A stretch of DNA of 64,000 nucleotides, from assembly GCF_001661345.1 (NCBI RefSeq), contig NW_017962913.1, positions 687,428-751,427 of the forward strand, read 5' to 3'. The translations under genes and the position numbers were made by a program. The first letter of the stretch is position 1. Every line of letters begins with the position of its first letter. A model generated the notes under the pieces. It had not been told where the DNA came from and did not search any database. It worked only from the letters and a program-made list of their open reading frames with translations. Below are positions 9,166 to 19,036 of the stretch, piece by piece. The DNA is from Ascoidea rubescens DSM 1968 (taxonomy: Eukaryota > Ascomycota > Saccharomycetes > Ascoideales > Ascoideaceae).

Positions 9166-10872
9166 CTAATGAACAAATCTGAAATTAATCATCTTATTTC
9201 CCTTGTCTCTATTCTTCTCTAAATATTCAAGTTTCTCTTCTTCATTGAATGAATTCCAAACCTTTTCACGTTGATTGTTCTTGTAAAGATAATATAATTT
9301 TATCAACAATAGCATTGGAAACATAGCGACTGCAAATCCAAACAACTTTCTATTACCGACCCTGTACAATGGCTTGTCCTTTTCAACATAAAGCTTACTT
9401 GCAACAATACTACCAGCTTGAACAAACATATTATACAACGATGCACTAACAGTTCTCAATCGAACAGAGTTGGAGTTTCGAGAACACCATGAAACCAAAA
9501 TTGCATGAATATATGGATTACCCAATGTAACTGTGGCAATAATCCAAGTTGGCCATTTTTCAATCATTGCTCCACCCCAAAATGCTAAAACTGCTACTAG
9601 TGGCACAGTATATATTGGTTGGACCAAACAAACATATGTCCTTTCGTTCAATACCTCTGATATCTTGGTAATAATTAATAATGTGATAATATGGAGAACA
9701 TTATAAGGGATAGTCATTAACGTTGTGTTGAATGTTGAGAACCCTAAACTCCTGCAAACTAATGAAAGATATGAAGACAACGTATTGACTGGAATATAGG
9801 CGATAAATCCCAAAATATATATGGGCCACAAATCATAATCGAAAAAACTTTTGAGTAACATTTTCAATGTAATACCTTGTCTATTATTCATTTCTCCCTT
9901 GGATGGATCATCTCTTAATACCCTATTAACAACAATTTTTTCTTCTCGCTCAGTAAACCAACCATTTGGCGTTATGAGAGTCTTTGTTTGAACAGCAGAT
10001 GGAACCATTGCAAATGCAGCATAAATACCAATTAAAAGAGTTAAAAGTCCTTCGAGCAAGAAACACCATCTCCAGCCTGCCATTCCACCAATACCTCTCA
10101 TTCTCAAAATACCATAAGCAAGAAAACCAGCAACAATATTAGTTATAGAGTAAGTGACCCAAAAATATGATAATCTGATAGTTAATTCTGCACTTTTATA
10201 GAAATATGATAGCCATAGAATGGTATCGGGAATAAATCCACCTAATAGCAAACCAAGAATGGCTCTTGTGGCAAAAAAAGATTTTTTACCAGAAAGAAAA
10301 CATTGAAAAAGTGCAACAATTGACCAGGAAATAATTTCAATTGGAATCCATCTATCAGGCCCAATTTTTTTTGAAATTAATTGGGATGGCAATTCAGCAG
10401 ATAAAAAGCATGTGGTAAATATAATATTACCAGTATTATAATCATCAGTATCCATATTCAAGTCGTCCAAAAAATTATCAGCAGTAACAGTTTTTAGATT
10501 ATATCTATCTAATTGCAATGCAGCAAACATCAAACAAGCTAAAAAAGTAACTTTATAGTCCAATTTTCTAATCAATTTTTTTTCTTCATCCTCATCCCAA
10601 ACATAATATGGATCAAAGTGAGCACGACATTCATATCTTCTTTGTTCATACAACAGTCTATAATAATCAGCAATTTTTGGGTCCAAAAATGGATTTTTTT
10701 TCAAATCATCATCAAGGTCAGATAGATCAATTTCTATATCAGAGTCTTTCTTTTTTGAATCTGATCTAGACCTATTAATTGAAGAAAAAGAATTTCTTTT
10801 ACCTGCCAAAGATGATGCAGGAGAGTTAACAACAACATCAAAGTCTTTTTTATCACGATTTTCACCAGCCAT
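9166..10872 (-). CDS. MFS transporter of the allantoate permease family, Soa1-like (candidate sulfonate/sulfur-compound importer)
   Basis: This is a plasma-membrane permease of 568 residues. A hydrophilic acidic N-terminus of about 100 residues precedes roughly 12 hydrophobic segments of the anion:cation symporter group. Family landmarks are LQLDRYNLKTVTADN, LSAELPSQLISKKIGPDRWIP, LGLLLGGFIPDT, and the central loop GWFTEREEKIVVNRVLRDDP. The match is to the fungal branch that includes yeast Soa1 (YIL166C, sulfonate/thiosulfate transport) rather than to vitamin carriers, but family resemblance alone does not fix the substrate. It is divergently transcribed from a sulfonate dioxygenase gene, and the shared promoter carries a perfect Met31/32 site. 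That supports sulfur-compound uptake. The ATG start is clear. Confidence 0.85.
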   Translation of the reverse strand: MAGENRDKKDFDVVVNSPASSLAGKRNSFSSINRSRSDSKKKDSDIEIDLSDLDDDLKKNPFLDPKIADYYRLLYEQRRYECRAHFDPYYVWDEDEEKKLIRKLDYKVTFLACLMFAALQLDRYNLKTVTADNFLDDLNMDTDDYNTGNIIFTTCFLSAELPSQLISKKIGPDRWIPIEIISWSIVALFQCFLSGKKSFFATRAILGLLLGGFIPDTILWLSYFYKSAELTIRLSYFWVTYSITNIVAGFLAYGILRMRGIGGMAGWRWCFLLEGLLTLLIGIYAAFAMVPSAVQTKTLITPNGWFTEREEKIVVNRVLRDDPSKGEMNNRQGITLKMLLKSFFDYDLWPIYILGFIAYIPVNTLSSYLSLVCRSLGFSTFNTTLMTIPYNVLHIITLLIITKISEVLNERTYVCLVQPIYTVPLVAVLAFWGGAMIEKWPTWIIATVTLGNPYIHAILVSWCSRNSNSVRLRTVSASLYNMFVQAGSIVASKLYVEKDKPLYRVGNRKLFGFAVAMFPMLLLIKLYYLYKNNQREKVWNSFNEEEKLEYLEKNRDKGNKMINFRFVH

Positions 10873-11120
10873 TGTGTTTAAAAATCAATTAAAAAGCTGC
10901 ACAGTTTTAATATTCTTTTCTAGAATAAAAATTAATAGTATATTTCTCCACAACAAGATAATAAGAAATTTTCTTGCTTTTATACCAACTGAAAAAAAAT
11001 TGCAGAACCCTTTTTTAATCTTTCTTAACAATTCTCAATAGTTCTCAATAGTTCTCAACAGTTTTTAACAATTCTTAGTCCATACCGATTTCTGATAATT
11101 CATACTTGCTCTTGGTAAAT

Positions 11121-11160
11121 CATAATAATTCATAATAATTCATAATAATTCATAATAATC
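11121..11160. repeat. 10-bp tandem repeat CATAATAATT, four copies
   Basis: Four near-perfect copies of the ten-base unit lie on the Soa1-like side of the divergent promoter; the last copy differs at its final base. Confidence 0.85.
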
Positions 11161-11355
11161 CATGATTTTTTTGGCTATCCCTTTGCCATTGATATTCTTT
11201 TTTGATTAAACATCTAAGTTTTGAAGATTTGACCAACCAATTGCTCGTAATAAATTCATACTTCATAAAAATTGTTAGTTATCAGCTATCAAAAACGGTA
11301 AAAAAGTGGCAGTTGCGCTATATTCATCTATACAAATATGACTTCAACTCAATTT

Positions 11356-11365
11356 GCCACAGTTT
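11356..11365 (-). promoter_or_regulatory. Met31/Met32-type site (AAACTGTGGC)
   Basis: The complement of 11356-11365 reads AAACTGTGGC, an exact match to the S. cerevisiae Met31/32 consensus that recruits Met4 to sulfur-assimilation genes. It lies between a likely sulfonate importer and a sulfonate dioxygenase, which is where Met4 control would be expected. The match is seen; occupancy is inferred. Confidence 0.6.
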
Positions 11366-12222
11366 GAAGATTTCTGTATCTTAAACCAAAAATACGAATA
11401 GATTCTTTTTAGTTTCGTCAAAATTAAAAAAAACAAACTGCTGGGCTTAATAACAGATCATACACCGAAGACAACATATTGATACAAGTAAAACAATAAT
11501 CGTTGGGCTTGTTCATGCATCGATAGCTTAAGCAAAGATTCTTTGCTAGGGATTTTCCTCTGTTGTTGCGATTTGTGTGAATTGAATCTGATAGAGTTTC
11601 CACACTTTACAGACATGTATTTTGAGTAAGCGATTTAAGCACCAATCTTAAAAAAACAGATACAAAATGCCCTAATTCTTCTTCTCCAGAGCCAATCCAG
11701 GGTTGCTGGTGGTGAACTAGGTGTGCTTTGCCTCTTTGCGAGCATTTTGGCGGCGATTCATTCGCTATCAAACAATTGTGGTGGCGGCGAGTGTGGAGCA
11801 GGAAATCAGAGGGCAGGGTAGCGCCTCAAGTTGGGCCTGTTTGTGTGTCTGGGGCTGGTGTTGCCCGGCTGAAGCATTTTGGGTTTCCAGATTCGTCATT
11901 TGCGATATAATCATTTTGATCAAGTGTTAACAGGTATCTTGGGTAGTAGTTGGCTCAAAAAGCGTTGGTTTTGAGACAAGTTATGCGTATATCTTAAAAT
12001 TCTGGGTCTGAATTTTCCGATAAGATGATTGCCTGTTTATATGGAGCAGCATTGAATGAGGCAATAATTTGTAATCAGGTTTGTTAGTGGATATATATAT
12101 CAGCATGAATATTTCAGTGGTTTTAACATCGTCTTCCAAGTTGCTAGTTTTTGTTGGTTTTTGATCTGAGTTTTTCCCTGCTGAAAAAGATCGGATATTG
12201 TTTTAAAAAAGCTAAGATAACA

Positions 12223-13377
12223 ATGGCTGCTCAGGGTTCAACAGTGACAATAAAACAACCCAATGAAACAATTCAACAAACAAAGATTCAAAGTCGCATT
12301 TTCTATTCTAATTTTGGTACCGGATTCTCTGCTGATGGTAATAGAGATGAAAATGGTGTTTTATCAGTAAGTAATAAAAAATTGGAAGCTTCTAAGTACC
12401 CTGAATGGTTACCAACATGGGATCCCAAGACCTATCCCAAATTAGAAAGTTTTGAATTTGTTGATAAGGGCTTATTTGCCGACCCAGAGTATAAGAATAT
12501 ATTTCCTCCAGAAAAAAGGAATTCTATTGAAGTCAATGATATTTCGCCATTGTTGGGAACAGAAATCAGAGGCATTCAACTATCAGAGTTGGATGATTCA
12601 GGTAAAAACGACCTTGCAAGATTGGTGGCGGAAAGAGGAGTATTGGTATTTAGAGATCAGGATTTGAAAGATAAAGGATTGGAGTTTAATAAGAAATTGG
12701 GAGAATATTTTGGACCATTGCATATTCACCAAACATCTGGAGCACCAAGGGATTATCCTGAGTTCCATATTGTTTATAAAAAATCAGACGAACCAATAAC
12801 TAAATTCCAATATAATGATAGATTATCAGGCAAAAACTGGCATTCTGATGTTAGTTATGAATTACATCCACCAGGAATAACATTTTTGGTATTGTTGGAA
12901 GGACCCAAGACGGGAGGAGATACACTATTTGCTGATGGAGTTGAGGCATATGAACGATTATCACCACATTTTAAAGAATTTTTAAAGGGGGTAACATGTT
13001 GCCATTCAGGATTCACTCAAGCCAATTTATCAAAAGAGCAAGGAAGTTACACTAGAAGAGAACCAGTTGCTCATAATCATCCAATTGTACGAACTCATCC
13101 TGTAACAGGAAAGAAATCATTATATATCAGCGGGAATTTTGTTACTCACATTAATGGATTAAAACTTGAGGAAAGTGATTTAATTTTGAACTTTTTAAAG
13201 AATTATATCGCCAGTGGTTATGATTTTCAAATCCGTGCCAAATGGGAAGAAGGAACAGTAGCCATTTGGGACAACAGACGAGTGATTCATGCTGCTACAT
13301 TCGACTGGAGAGGCGTTACTGGCAGACATTTATTCAGAATTACGCCCCAGGCTGAGCGTCCATACGACACAGATTAA
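12223..13377 (+). CDS. JLP1: Fe(II)/2-oxoglutarate-dependent sulfonate (taurine) dioxygenase, Jlp1-like
   Basis: This 384-residue TauD/TfdA-family enzyme oxidises sulfonates with 2-oxoglutarate and O2, releasing sulfite for sulfur assimilation. The open frame extends upstream, but the first ATG is at 12223 and gives the family N-terminus. Visible features are the conserved leader KYPEWLPTWDP, the core IRGIQLSELDD and GVLVFRDQDL, the metal-binding HxD in NWHSDVSYE, TGGDTLFADGVEAYERLS, and the distal His and 2OG-binding Arg in RRVIHAATFDWRGVTGRHLFRITPQ-type sequence. All three iron ligands and the arginine appear intact. Its divergent partner is a Soa1-like permease and the shared promoter has a Met31/32 site, so this looks like a sulfonate scavenging module. 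The exact substrate (taurine, isethionate, other) cannot be read from sequence. Confidence 0.92.
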   Translation: MAAQGSTVTIKQPNETIQQTKIQSRIFYSNFGTGFSADGNRDENGVLSVSNKKLEASKYPEWLPTWDPKTYPKLESFEFVDKGLFADPEYKNIFPPEKRNSIEVNDISPLLGTEIRGIQLSELDDSGKNDLARLVAERGVLVFRDQDLKDKGLEFNKKLGEYFGPLHIHQTSGAPRDYPEFHIVYKKSDEPITKFQYNDRLSGKNWHSDVSYELHPPGITFLVLLEGPKTGGDTLFADGVEAYERLSPHFKEFLKGVTCCHSGFTQANLSKEQGSYTRREPVAHNHPIVRTHPVTGKKSLYISGNFVTHINGLKLEESDLILNFLKNYIASGYDFQIRAKWEEGTVAIWDNRRVIHAATFDWRGVTGRHLFRITPQAERPYDTD

Positions 13378-14039
13378 GACAATTAGAAACAAAATAAGAA
13401 TTTTCTGCGCTAAAACAAATAAAACAATAAAAAGCTAAACAGAAAAAGAAAGCAAAGAAAAACAAGAAAAACAAGCAAAAACAGTTCAAAAAAATGGACA
13501 AAAATGGTGAGACGCATTGCGTAAAATCAAAAGCACTGCTCTCAGCCTCTATAATTGTTTTTCAAACCGGTTAAATTACTATATATTTTTATATTCATGA
13601 CTATACATATTCACACGCACACATCATAAATTTTTTTTGATCATCACAACAAAAGGTCTCGAGGCCCTCGAGACCTTGTGAACAGAGCACACCTCCCAGA
13701 ATAGGATGCAGTTCTCGTATTTCACGCTTTCCGCAGGAACAACTAACGGAACGGAAAATCAGCTTGAAGAAAGCCGTTCTGTGTACATGCAGAAGATCCG
13801 TTATGCTGTCAAATTCAGGCCAACGCACAACAAACGCAGATGCATAGCCAACATTAGGCCTATTTTCGACCAGCACGCCGGATCTGGGCCCTTTTACAGC
13901 GCTCATCCAAGCCCAAGAGTTATGGAGCACCAATTGAGATGGAAAGCTATAAATCAGCTTCTTTCGCTCTCGGTTTTAGTGTTTGGTTTCGATTCTGAGA
14001 ATAAGACAAAAACATACTACCAATAGCCGCTTTTACAAA
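13378..14039. other. Promoter of the RTA1-family gene, with GC-rich block
   Basis: This contains the JLP1-like 3' end, then a perfect hairpin-forming palindrome (13653-13677), a GC-rich stretch (about 13680-13930), a CCAAT word (about 13930) and a TATAAAT box (13948-13954) about 90 bp upstream of the RTA1-family ATG. Frames here overlap on both strands and are not credible genes. Confidence 0.6.
13653..13677. promoter_or_regulatory. Perfect 11-bp inverted repeat with 3-nt centre (AAGGTCTCGAG / CTCGAGACCTT)
   Basis: The arms 13653-13663 and 13667-13677 are exact reverse complements around GCC. Each arm ends in CTCGAG, so the site is a 25-bp near-palindrome. It could be a dimeric transcription-factor site for the downstream RTA1-family gene or an RNA hairpin. 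The symmetry is seen; any role is inferred. Confidence 0.6.
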
Positions 14040-15026
14040 ATGTCAAACAATTCTCTTTATATCAGAGCTGCTGCCGATTATCTGGAATGGGAACCATACA
14101 ATTACACACCTTCACTACCTGCTGCTATTGTCTTTGCAATCCTCTATTCTATTGTGACATTGTTGCAGATTGTGCAAATATTTAGGGCTCGTACCCAATA
14201 TTTATCTTCTATTAGAAAGAAAAAGGGCTCAATGGGTTTGCTATACATTTCCATCCCTTTGGTTCTTGGAAGCATCTTTGAAGTTATTGGTTACATTGGA
14301 AGAGCTATCTCAAGTCAAGATGAAGAATCACTTGGCCCCTATATTATACAATCTATTTTCTTATTAGTTGCACCTGCTTTGTTCGCTGCTTCAATTTATA
14401 TGTATTTTGGGAGATGTGTTAATCTTTTGGATTCCAAAAAATCATGCTTAATTTCAACAAGATTCTTGACCAAAATTTTCGTAAGTGGTGATCTTATTTC
14501 TTTCTTGATGCAAGGTGGTGGTGGAGGTATTATGGCCAAAGGAACTCAATCTGCTTCTGATTTAGGTGAAAATTTAATCGTTGGTGGTTTATTTGTACAA
14601 TTGGGTTTTTTCGGTATTTTTATGGTCATAAGTTTGATTTACTTTTATAAAATTGGCAAAAACCCAACATCTAAAACAATCGCTTTTAGAAAAATGCCTT
14701 CAAAATATAGAAACTGGTATAACTTTTATGTCATTTTGTATATCACTTCAATCTTAATCATGATTAGATCTATTGTTAGAGTTGTTGAATTTATTCAAGG
14801 TAGTGATGGTGAAATTCTTTCCAACGAAATTTATCTCTATGTTTTTGATGGTTTAATGATGTTATTAGTTATGATCTTGTTTTATTTAATCAACACCTCA
14901 GGTATCTTGTTGTTTTTAAATGATGATTATAATAATATAAACACTTCTCTTAACAATGCCAATGACTTTAATGAGGGTTCTAGTACCTATAATGAAGGTT
15001 ATGCTCTTAACAATGTTAAAATCTGA
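14040..15026 (+). CDS. RTA1-family seven-span membrane protein (Rta1/Rsb1/Pug1 type)
   Basis: This is a 328-residue membrane protein. The first ATG is at 14040; the open frame before it lacks one. About seven hydrophobic helices are visible, with family landmarks YNYTPSLPAAIVFAILY in the first helix, EVIGYIGRAISS in helix 3, QSIFLLVAPALFAASIYM, the DLISFLMQGGGGGIMAKGT loop typical of the family, and LGENLIVGGLFVQL. RTA1-family proteins are linked to sphingoid long-chain base release (Rsb1), resistance to 7-aminocholesterol (Rta1) and protoporphyrin or heme traffic (Pug1). The sequence does not tell which applies. The tail after the last helix is short and Asn-rich. A TATAAAT box and a strong inverted repeat lie upstream. 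Confidence 0.88.
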   Translation: MSNNSLYIRAAADYLEWEPYNYTPSLPAAIVFAILYSIVTLLQIVQIFRARTQYLSSIRKKKGSMGLLYISIPLVLGSIFEVIGYIGRAISSQDEESLGPYIIQSIFLLVAPALFAASIYMYFGRCVNLLDSKKSCLISTRFLTKIFVSGDLISFLMQGGGGGIMAKGTQSASDLGENLIVGGLFVQLGFFGIFMVISLIYFYKIGKNPTSKTIAFRKMPSKYRNWYNFYVILYITSILIMIRSIVRVVEFIQGSDGEILSNEIYLYVFDGLMMLLVMILFYLINTSGILLFLNDDYNNINTSLNNANDFNEGSSTYNEGYALNNVKI

Positions 15027-15455
15027 ATTATCAATCATCAAATATCAAATATCAAATGTCAAATATCAAATGTCAAATGTCAAAATTTAAAAAAATGATC
15101 TTAAAAATGAATAAAAATTAAAATCCCATTCATATTAATAATTTAAACATACAACATGAAATTCAAACTAATTCTATTTTATCTTTTTTTCTAAATGATA
15201 GATCTTATATTATAGTTTATTTCCTATTTTCTTTGTTTTTCCTGTTCTTCTACTTTTTTACTTTTTATCCGTTTCTTTTATCAATTGCCTTTTTAGTTTT
15301 TTTGTGTTCGTGAATTTTTTATTCCATTTTTAAATAATTCAAGTATTTAAATCATTTTTAAATTGTATAACCTTTTAACTCATAACACAAAAAGCCTAAT
15401 CTAACTCCATTAAACTCAAAAAAATAAATTAAATTAAATTTAATACATTAATCAT
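15027..15455. other. Convergent intergenic region (RTA1-family gene / SMC5)
   Basis: This contains a 7-bp tandem repeat immediately after the RTA1-family stop and AT-rich 3' flanks for both genes. Confidence 0.6.
15037..15078. repeat. 7-bp tandem repeat (A/G)TCAAAT, six copies
   Basis: Six consecutive seven-base copies that differ only at the first base (A or G) lie 11 bp after the RTA1-family stop codon, in the probable 3' UTR. Confidence 0.85.
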
Positions 15456-18400
15456 CTAATTTATCTCCAATGGCATATTATGGTTGGCCATTATACAATG
15501 AATAGACATATTTTTGTGATAGTGAAGCGATTTCAATAATTTCGGGGTAATTAAAAAATATTGAGTCGATGCATCTCCTTTATTTCCAGTTTCTTCTTCT
15601 TCGTCATCACTGTTTTCTTCATTACATGCAACGTTAACTAAATGTTCATGAACAATTCTTTCATTTCTAGGATCCATTCCTTGGTTAATTTCATCAACAA
15701 TTCTAAATGGAGAGCTGGTTAACCCTTGTAGACTAATAATATAAAAAATTGTAGAAACAGCTCTTTCACCACCAGATTGAACAAATGCATCTAAAACTCT
15801 TAAATCAGAGTTATCTCGAAACTTAACAAGAATCTCTAATCTCCAGTCTTTGAAATTGGCTTTCTTATTTATACATATTTCACCTGCACTGCCCACACTT
15901 CGAAATCCTTTTGCAAATTTTCTAGATATATGTTGAATTAGCTCATCCAATTTGGGTTCCCAATCATCTCGTAAATTCTTTATTCTATCGCAAAGTTTCT
16001 TATGCTCTTTTTCCAAACCAGGAATTTCCTTTGATAATATTTTAATATCATTCTCAACTTTTCTAAGCTTTTCAATAGATGAAGAAGAAGCGTCTCCAAG
16101 CATTGATATTTCTGATTCAATTCCTTTAATTATATTTTGAATTTTCACTTCTGTCATATTTTCTTCTTTTTGATACTTTTCTGCCAATTCGCCAAGTTTG
16201 GATTTTTCCTCATCTGTATACGTATTAGTCTGTTCTTTAATTTTTCGAATATAGTCAATGTTTTTCGCTTTAGCATATTCCTTTTTAGCAATTTCTAATT
16301 GATTCTCAAGTTTTCTTTTTGTTTTTTGAAAATCTTCCATCAAATTCTCTATTGTCAATTTTTTATTAGTTTGCTCAATTATTTTCATGTTTATCTTAAG
16401 CTTTAAAAAATTAAGTTCATTTATCTTAAACACAAATTTAGCCATTTCATTTATCTTCTTCAACTTCATTTTTTTATATTTTTTACCAAAATTCTCAATT
16501 TCAATAATTTTTGGCGTGAAATCTTTTTCTGCTATTTCTCTCAATTCTTCAACTTTTTTTTGAAATTTTTTAGTTTTTTCCTCAAGACTAATATGAATTT
16601 TTTTTTGATTTGAATATTCATTTAATTTTGATTTATAAGCTTCAAAATTAGAGTTAAAATTATCATATTCACTCCCTTTAATTTTTAAATTTTCTTTTAT
16701 ATTCGCAATTTGTTGACCAAGCTCCAATACTTTTCGTTTATTATCATTGATATTTTCAGTGATTGTGCTTCTTTGCTCTTGTGTTATACCAGAAGAATCA
16801 AATAAACTGTTTCTTTTTCTATTAATACGATTAGTAGTATAAATCACTTGTCTTGAACCATATCGCGATATTCTTAATGCATACAGATAATCACCAGCAA
16901 TGAATTTTCTAAACCTAATTCTGCCATTTTGATCTTTTTTTTTTAAAAATTCTAATTGCTTTGTAGATAAATTTCTTAAACTGATAGGAATATCATTTAG
17001 AAAACTTTGCTCACATAACATTTGAACAACTTCATCAGGACCGTTAATAAAATCTACGGCATAACCATCAAATCCAAAAGATCCCAATTGTTCAGTAGTG
17101 TAATTTCTAGTAATACTGCTATTACTGAGATATTTGAATGGAACGTTAATCTTTTGGTCATCGTAAAATTCAAAAGAAAGTTTGTTATATGTCTGTTGAT
17201 CTTTTGCTGTCATTGCAATTTGAGTATAGCTATCAATGACTTCTTGCAAATAAATTGAGTATCTTTGATCTGTAACATTCATTGATAGAATGGGAGGTTC
17301 AAATATAAATCCTTTAAATCTGTTTAGGTTGGCTCTATAATATAGCACAGCCTTTTTACAATTGGTAAATGCTTCAGAATTGGAAATATTCAATACTCCG
17401 ATTCTATCCTTTGAATTTAGTTGAGAATTTAAATTATTTGTTGCTGATATTATGCGGTTTTTTATATTTGTTTTTATAGTAATTGAATCATTTAATTCGA
17501 GAAGATCTCTTTTTAAATTATTGCTCAATTGATAAAACTGATCCTTTTTGGCTTTACAATCATCGAATTGCAATTGAGTTGGTAAGTCGACTTGATTTTT
17601 TTCTTCATTTATTAAGCTTATTTCAGATAAAAGCTCTTTTAATTCTATTTTTTTTCTTTCTGATTTAGATTTTAGATTTATTATATTTGTATTGCATTTG
17701 GAAATAAACTTATCAAACTTATTTATTTCTTCAGTGAAACTCTTTAAATTGTGTAAAATTTGCTTCTTTTTCACGTCAATATCATGAAGTTTATTATTGT
17801 ATTTATCAACTATTAAATTTAAGCTTGCAATTTTATCGTCAAAAGGGGATTCAAAATCCATGAATTCTTTTAATTTTAAAGCCAAGTTATCTTTTCTGAT
17901 TTTATAAATTTTAGCATTTTTCCTCAAATCTTGAATAATTGCATAAGGCAATAATTTTAAATGAAGTCTCAATTCATCAATTTTAAGATTATATTTTTTG
18001 AATTTTTCAGCTTCGCTTTGATAAAGCTTTCTTTGGTCTATTAATTTTTGATAGTCTGATTTTTTTTCTGATAAAATCTGATTAATTTTATTAAAGTGGA
18101 AATCTAAATCAATTAAATTTTTATGGATAACTTCTAAACTTCCGTTATTTAAGCATCTTTCTGTTTCTAATAATAGTTCCTCCGGTTTTAATTTGGCAAA
18201 TTCCACAATTTTATCCTGAGGTAAAAATGAGCAAAGATTATTTAATTGAATATTTAAGGAGCTAATTTTTTTTCTTATTGTTGTCTCGTTGACTTGAGCA
18301 TCATCCAAATACCATTGAGATTTTTCGTTGATATTAATTATTCTTTTTACTTTGATTAAAGGTCTGAAACCAATTTTTTTGTTGTTGTCATTATGATTAC

Positions 18401-18818
18401 ATAAAAATATTTCTATTATTGCAGAGGGATTACCAATTTTGATAAATTCCGAAATTTTTTTTTGTCTTCCAAGCAAATCAGGTTTCCCAGCTAAACCAAG
18501 GCAAACAGCAGAAACAAAAGTTGATTTCCCAGTTCCATTTGGACCAATTATCATGTTTAAGTGAGGCGATAAGTTGAATTCAGCATTTGAAAAAGTTATA
18601 AAATTTGTGAGCTTGATCTTGACTATGTTTCCAGTTTTGAACTTTTCTAAATCCAAATTGCGATCAGAGACTATAGAAACATCATTTGATTTCAATTTTT
18701 TAGAAGCTGAAATAGATGGTTGTGAACGAGCTCTTTTATTGTTGGCGTTGGAAGTCGAGGAATCTGTCACAAAATCATTTGGCACAAAATCAGCAAAATC
18801 TATGACTTGGGTGTTCAT
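15456..18818 (-). CDS. SMC5: Smc5, ATPase core of the Smc5-Smc6 genome-maintenance complex
   Basis: This is a 1120-residue SMC protein, the usual length for Smc5. After a short Ser/Asn-rich N-terminus come FITFSNAEFNLSPHLNMIIGP and the Walker A motif GPNGTGKST (92-100). Two long Lys/Glu-rich coiled-coil arms follow, separated by a hinge region (about 450-670). The C-terminal head carries the ABC signature QSGGERAVSTIFYIISLQGL (about 1012) and Walker B FRIVDEINQGMDP, both diagnostic of Smc5 rather than other SMCs. It acts in the nucleus with Smc6 and Nse proteins in recombination repair and rDNA stability. The acidic insert EENSDDEEEE near the C-terminus is lineage specific. One in-frame CTG codon lies at residue 645. 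The promoter is shared with the DUF1279 gene and has a TCACGTG box. Confidence 0.96.
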   Translation of the reverse strand: MNTQVIDFADFVPNDFVTDSSTSNANNKRARSQPSISASKKLKSNDVSIVSDRNLDLEKFKTGNIVKIKLTNFITFSNAEFNLSPHLNMIIGPNGTGKSTFVSAVCLGLAGKPDLLGRQKKISEFIKIGNPSAIIEIFLCNHNDNNKKIGFRPLIKVKRIININEKSQWYLDDAQVNETTIRKKISSLNIQLNNLCSFLPQDKIVEFAKLKPEELLLETERCLNNGSLEVIHKNLIDLDFHFNKINQILSEKKSDYQKLIDQRKLYQSEAEKFKKYNLKIDELRLHLKLLPYAIIQDLRKNAKIYKIRKDNLALKLKEFMDFESPFDDKIASLNLIVDKYNNKLHDIDVKKKQILHNLKSFTEEINKFDKFISKCNTNIINLKSKSERKKIELKELLSEISLINEEKNQVDLPTQLQFDDCKAKKDQFYQLSNNLKRDLLELNDSITIKTNIKNRIISATNNLNSQLNSKDRIGVLNISNSEAFTNCKKAVLYYRANLNRFKGFIFEPPILSMNVTDQRYSIYLQEVIDSYTQIAMTAKDQQTYNKLSFEFYDDQKINVPFKYLSNSSITRNYTTEQLGSFGFDGYAVDFINGPDEVVQMLCEQSFLNDIPISLRNLSTKQLEFLKKKDQNGRIRFRKFIAGDYLYALRISRYGSRQVIYTTNRINRKRNSLFDSSGITQEQRSTITENINDNKRKVLELGQQIANIKENLKIKGSEYDNFNSNFEAYKSKLNEYSNQKKIHISLEEKTKKFQKKVEELREIAEKDFTPKIIEIENFGKKYKKMKLKKINEMAKFVFKINELNFLKLKINMKIIEQTNKKLTIENLMEDFQKTKRKLENQLEIAKKEYAKAKNIDYIRKIKEQTNTYTDEEKSKLGELAEKYQKEENMTEVKIQNIIKGIESEISMLGDASSSSIEKLRKVENDIKILSKEIPGLEKEHKKLCDRIKNLRDDWEPKLDELIQHISRKFAKGFRSVGSAGEICINKKANFKDWRLEILVKFRDNSDLRVLDAFVQSGGERAVSTIFYIISLQGLTSSPFRIVDEINQGMDPRNERIVHEHLVNVACNEENSDDEEEETGNKGDASTQYFLITPKLLKSLHYHKNMSIHCIMANHNMPLEIN

Positions 18819-18947
18819 CTAAAAAAAAGAATTGTGGGAGAAAACATAAGATATAACCAGAGGCAAAGAAAGAGCAGCAGATCAAGACCAGTTAAAAGCT
18901 AATTCAACCTGAATTTAGGTGGTATAAATTTTCCAGCTAAAAGGACA

Positions 18948-18954
18948 TCACGTG
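18948..18954. promoter_or_regulatory. TCACGTG (Cbf1/bHLH-type site)
   Basis: This TCACGTGC word lies in the 218-bp divergent promoter between SMC5 and the DUF1279 gene. It matches the yeast Cbf1 consensus. In many yeasts Cbf1 controls sulfur and respiratory genes; the latter would suit the mitochondrial neighbour. Confidence 0.45.
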
Positions 18955-19036
18955 CAACACAGGACTATTTTCACCATGCCAATTCTTTAAGTGGGATTTT
19001 GGGTGGAAAGACGAAGGACATTGGAACATTGGGAAG

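Larger units (their letters stand above)
10873..12222. other. Divergent promoter shared by the Soa1-like and JLP1-like genes
   Basis: This is 1.35 kb of regulatory DNA. It holds short repeats around 11030-11070, a 10-bp tandem (11121-11160), a Met31/32 site (11356-11365), a GC-rich block (about 11710-11900) and a TATATATA run (12091-12100) about 125 bp before the JLP1-like ATG. Small frames in the GC-rich block overlap each other and have no family features. Confidence 0.6.

Noticed and set aside
9166-10872. Assignment of the permease as a biotin, nicotinate or allantoate carrier
   Set aside because: The DRYN and SAELPSQLISKKIGPDRW segments fit the Soa1-like branch better, and the neighbour gene is a sulfonate dioxygenase; still not proven.
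12105-12164. Upstream ORF of 19 codons before the JLP1-like start
   Set aside because: Its ATG lies only a few bases after the likely TATA run, so it is probably not in the mRNA.
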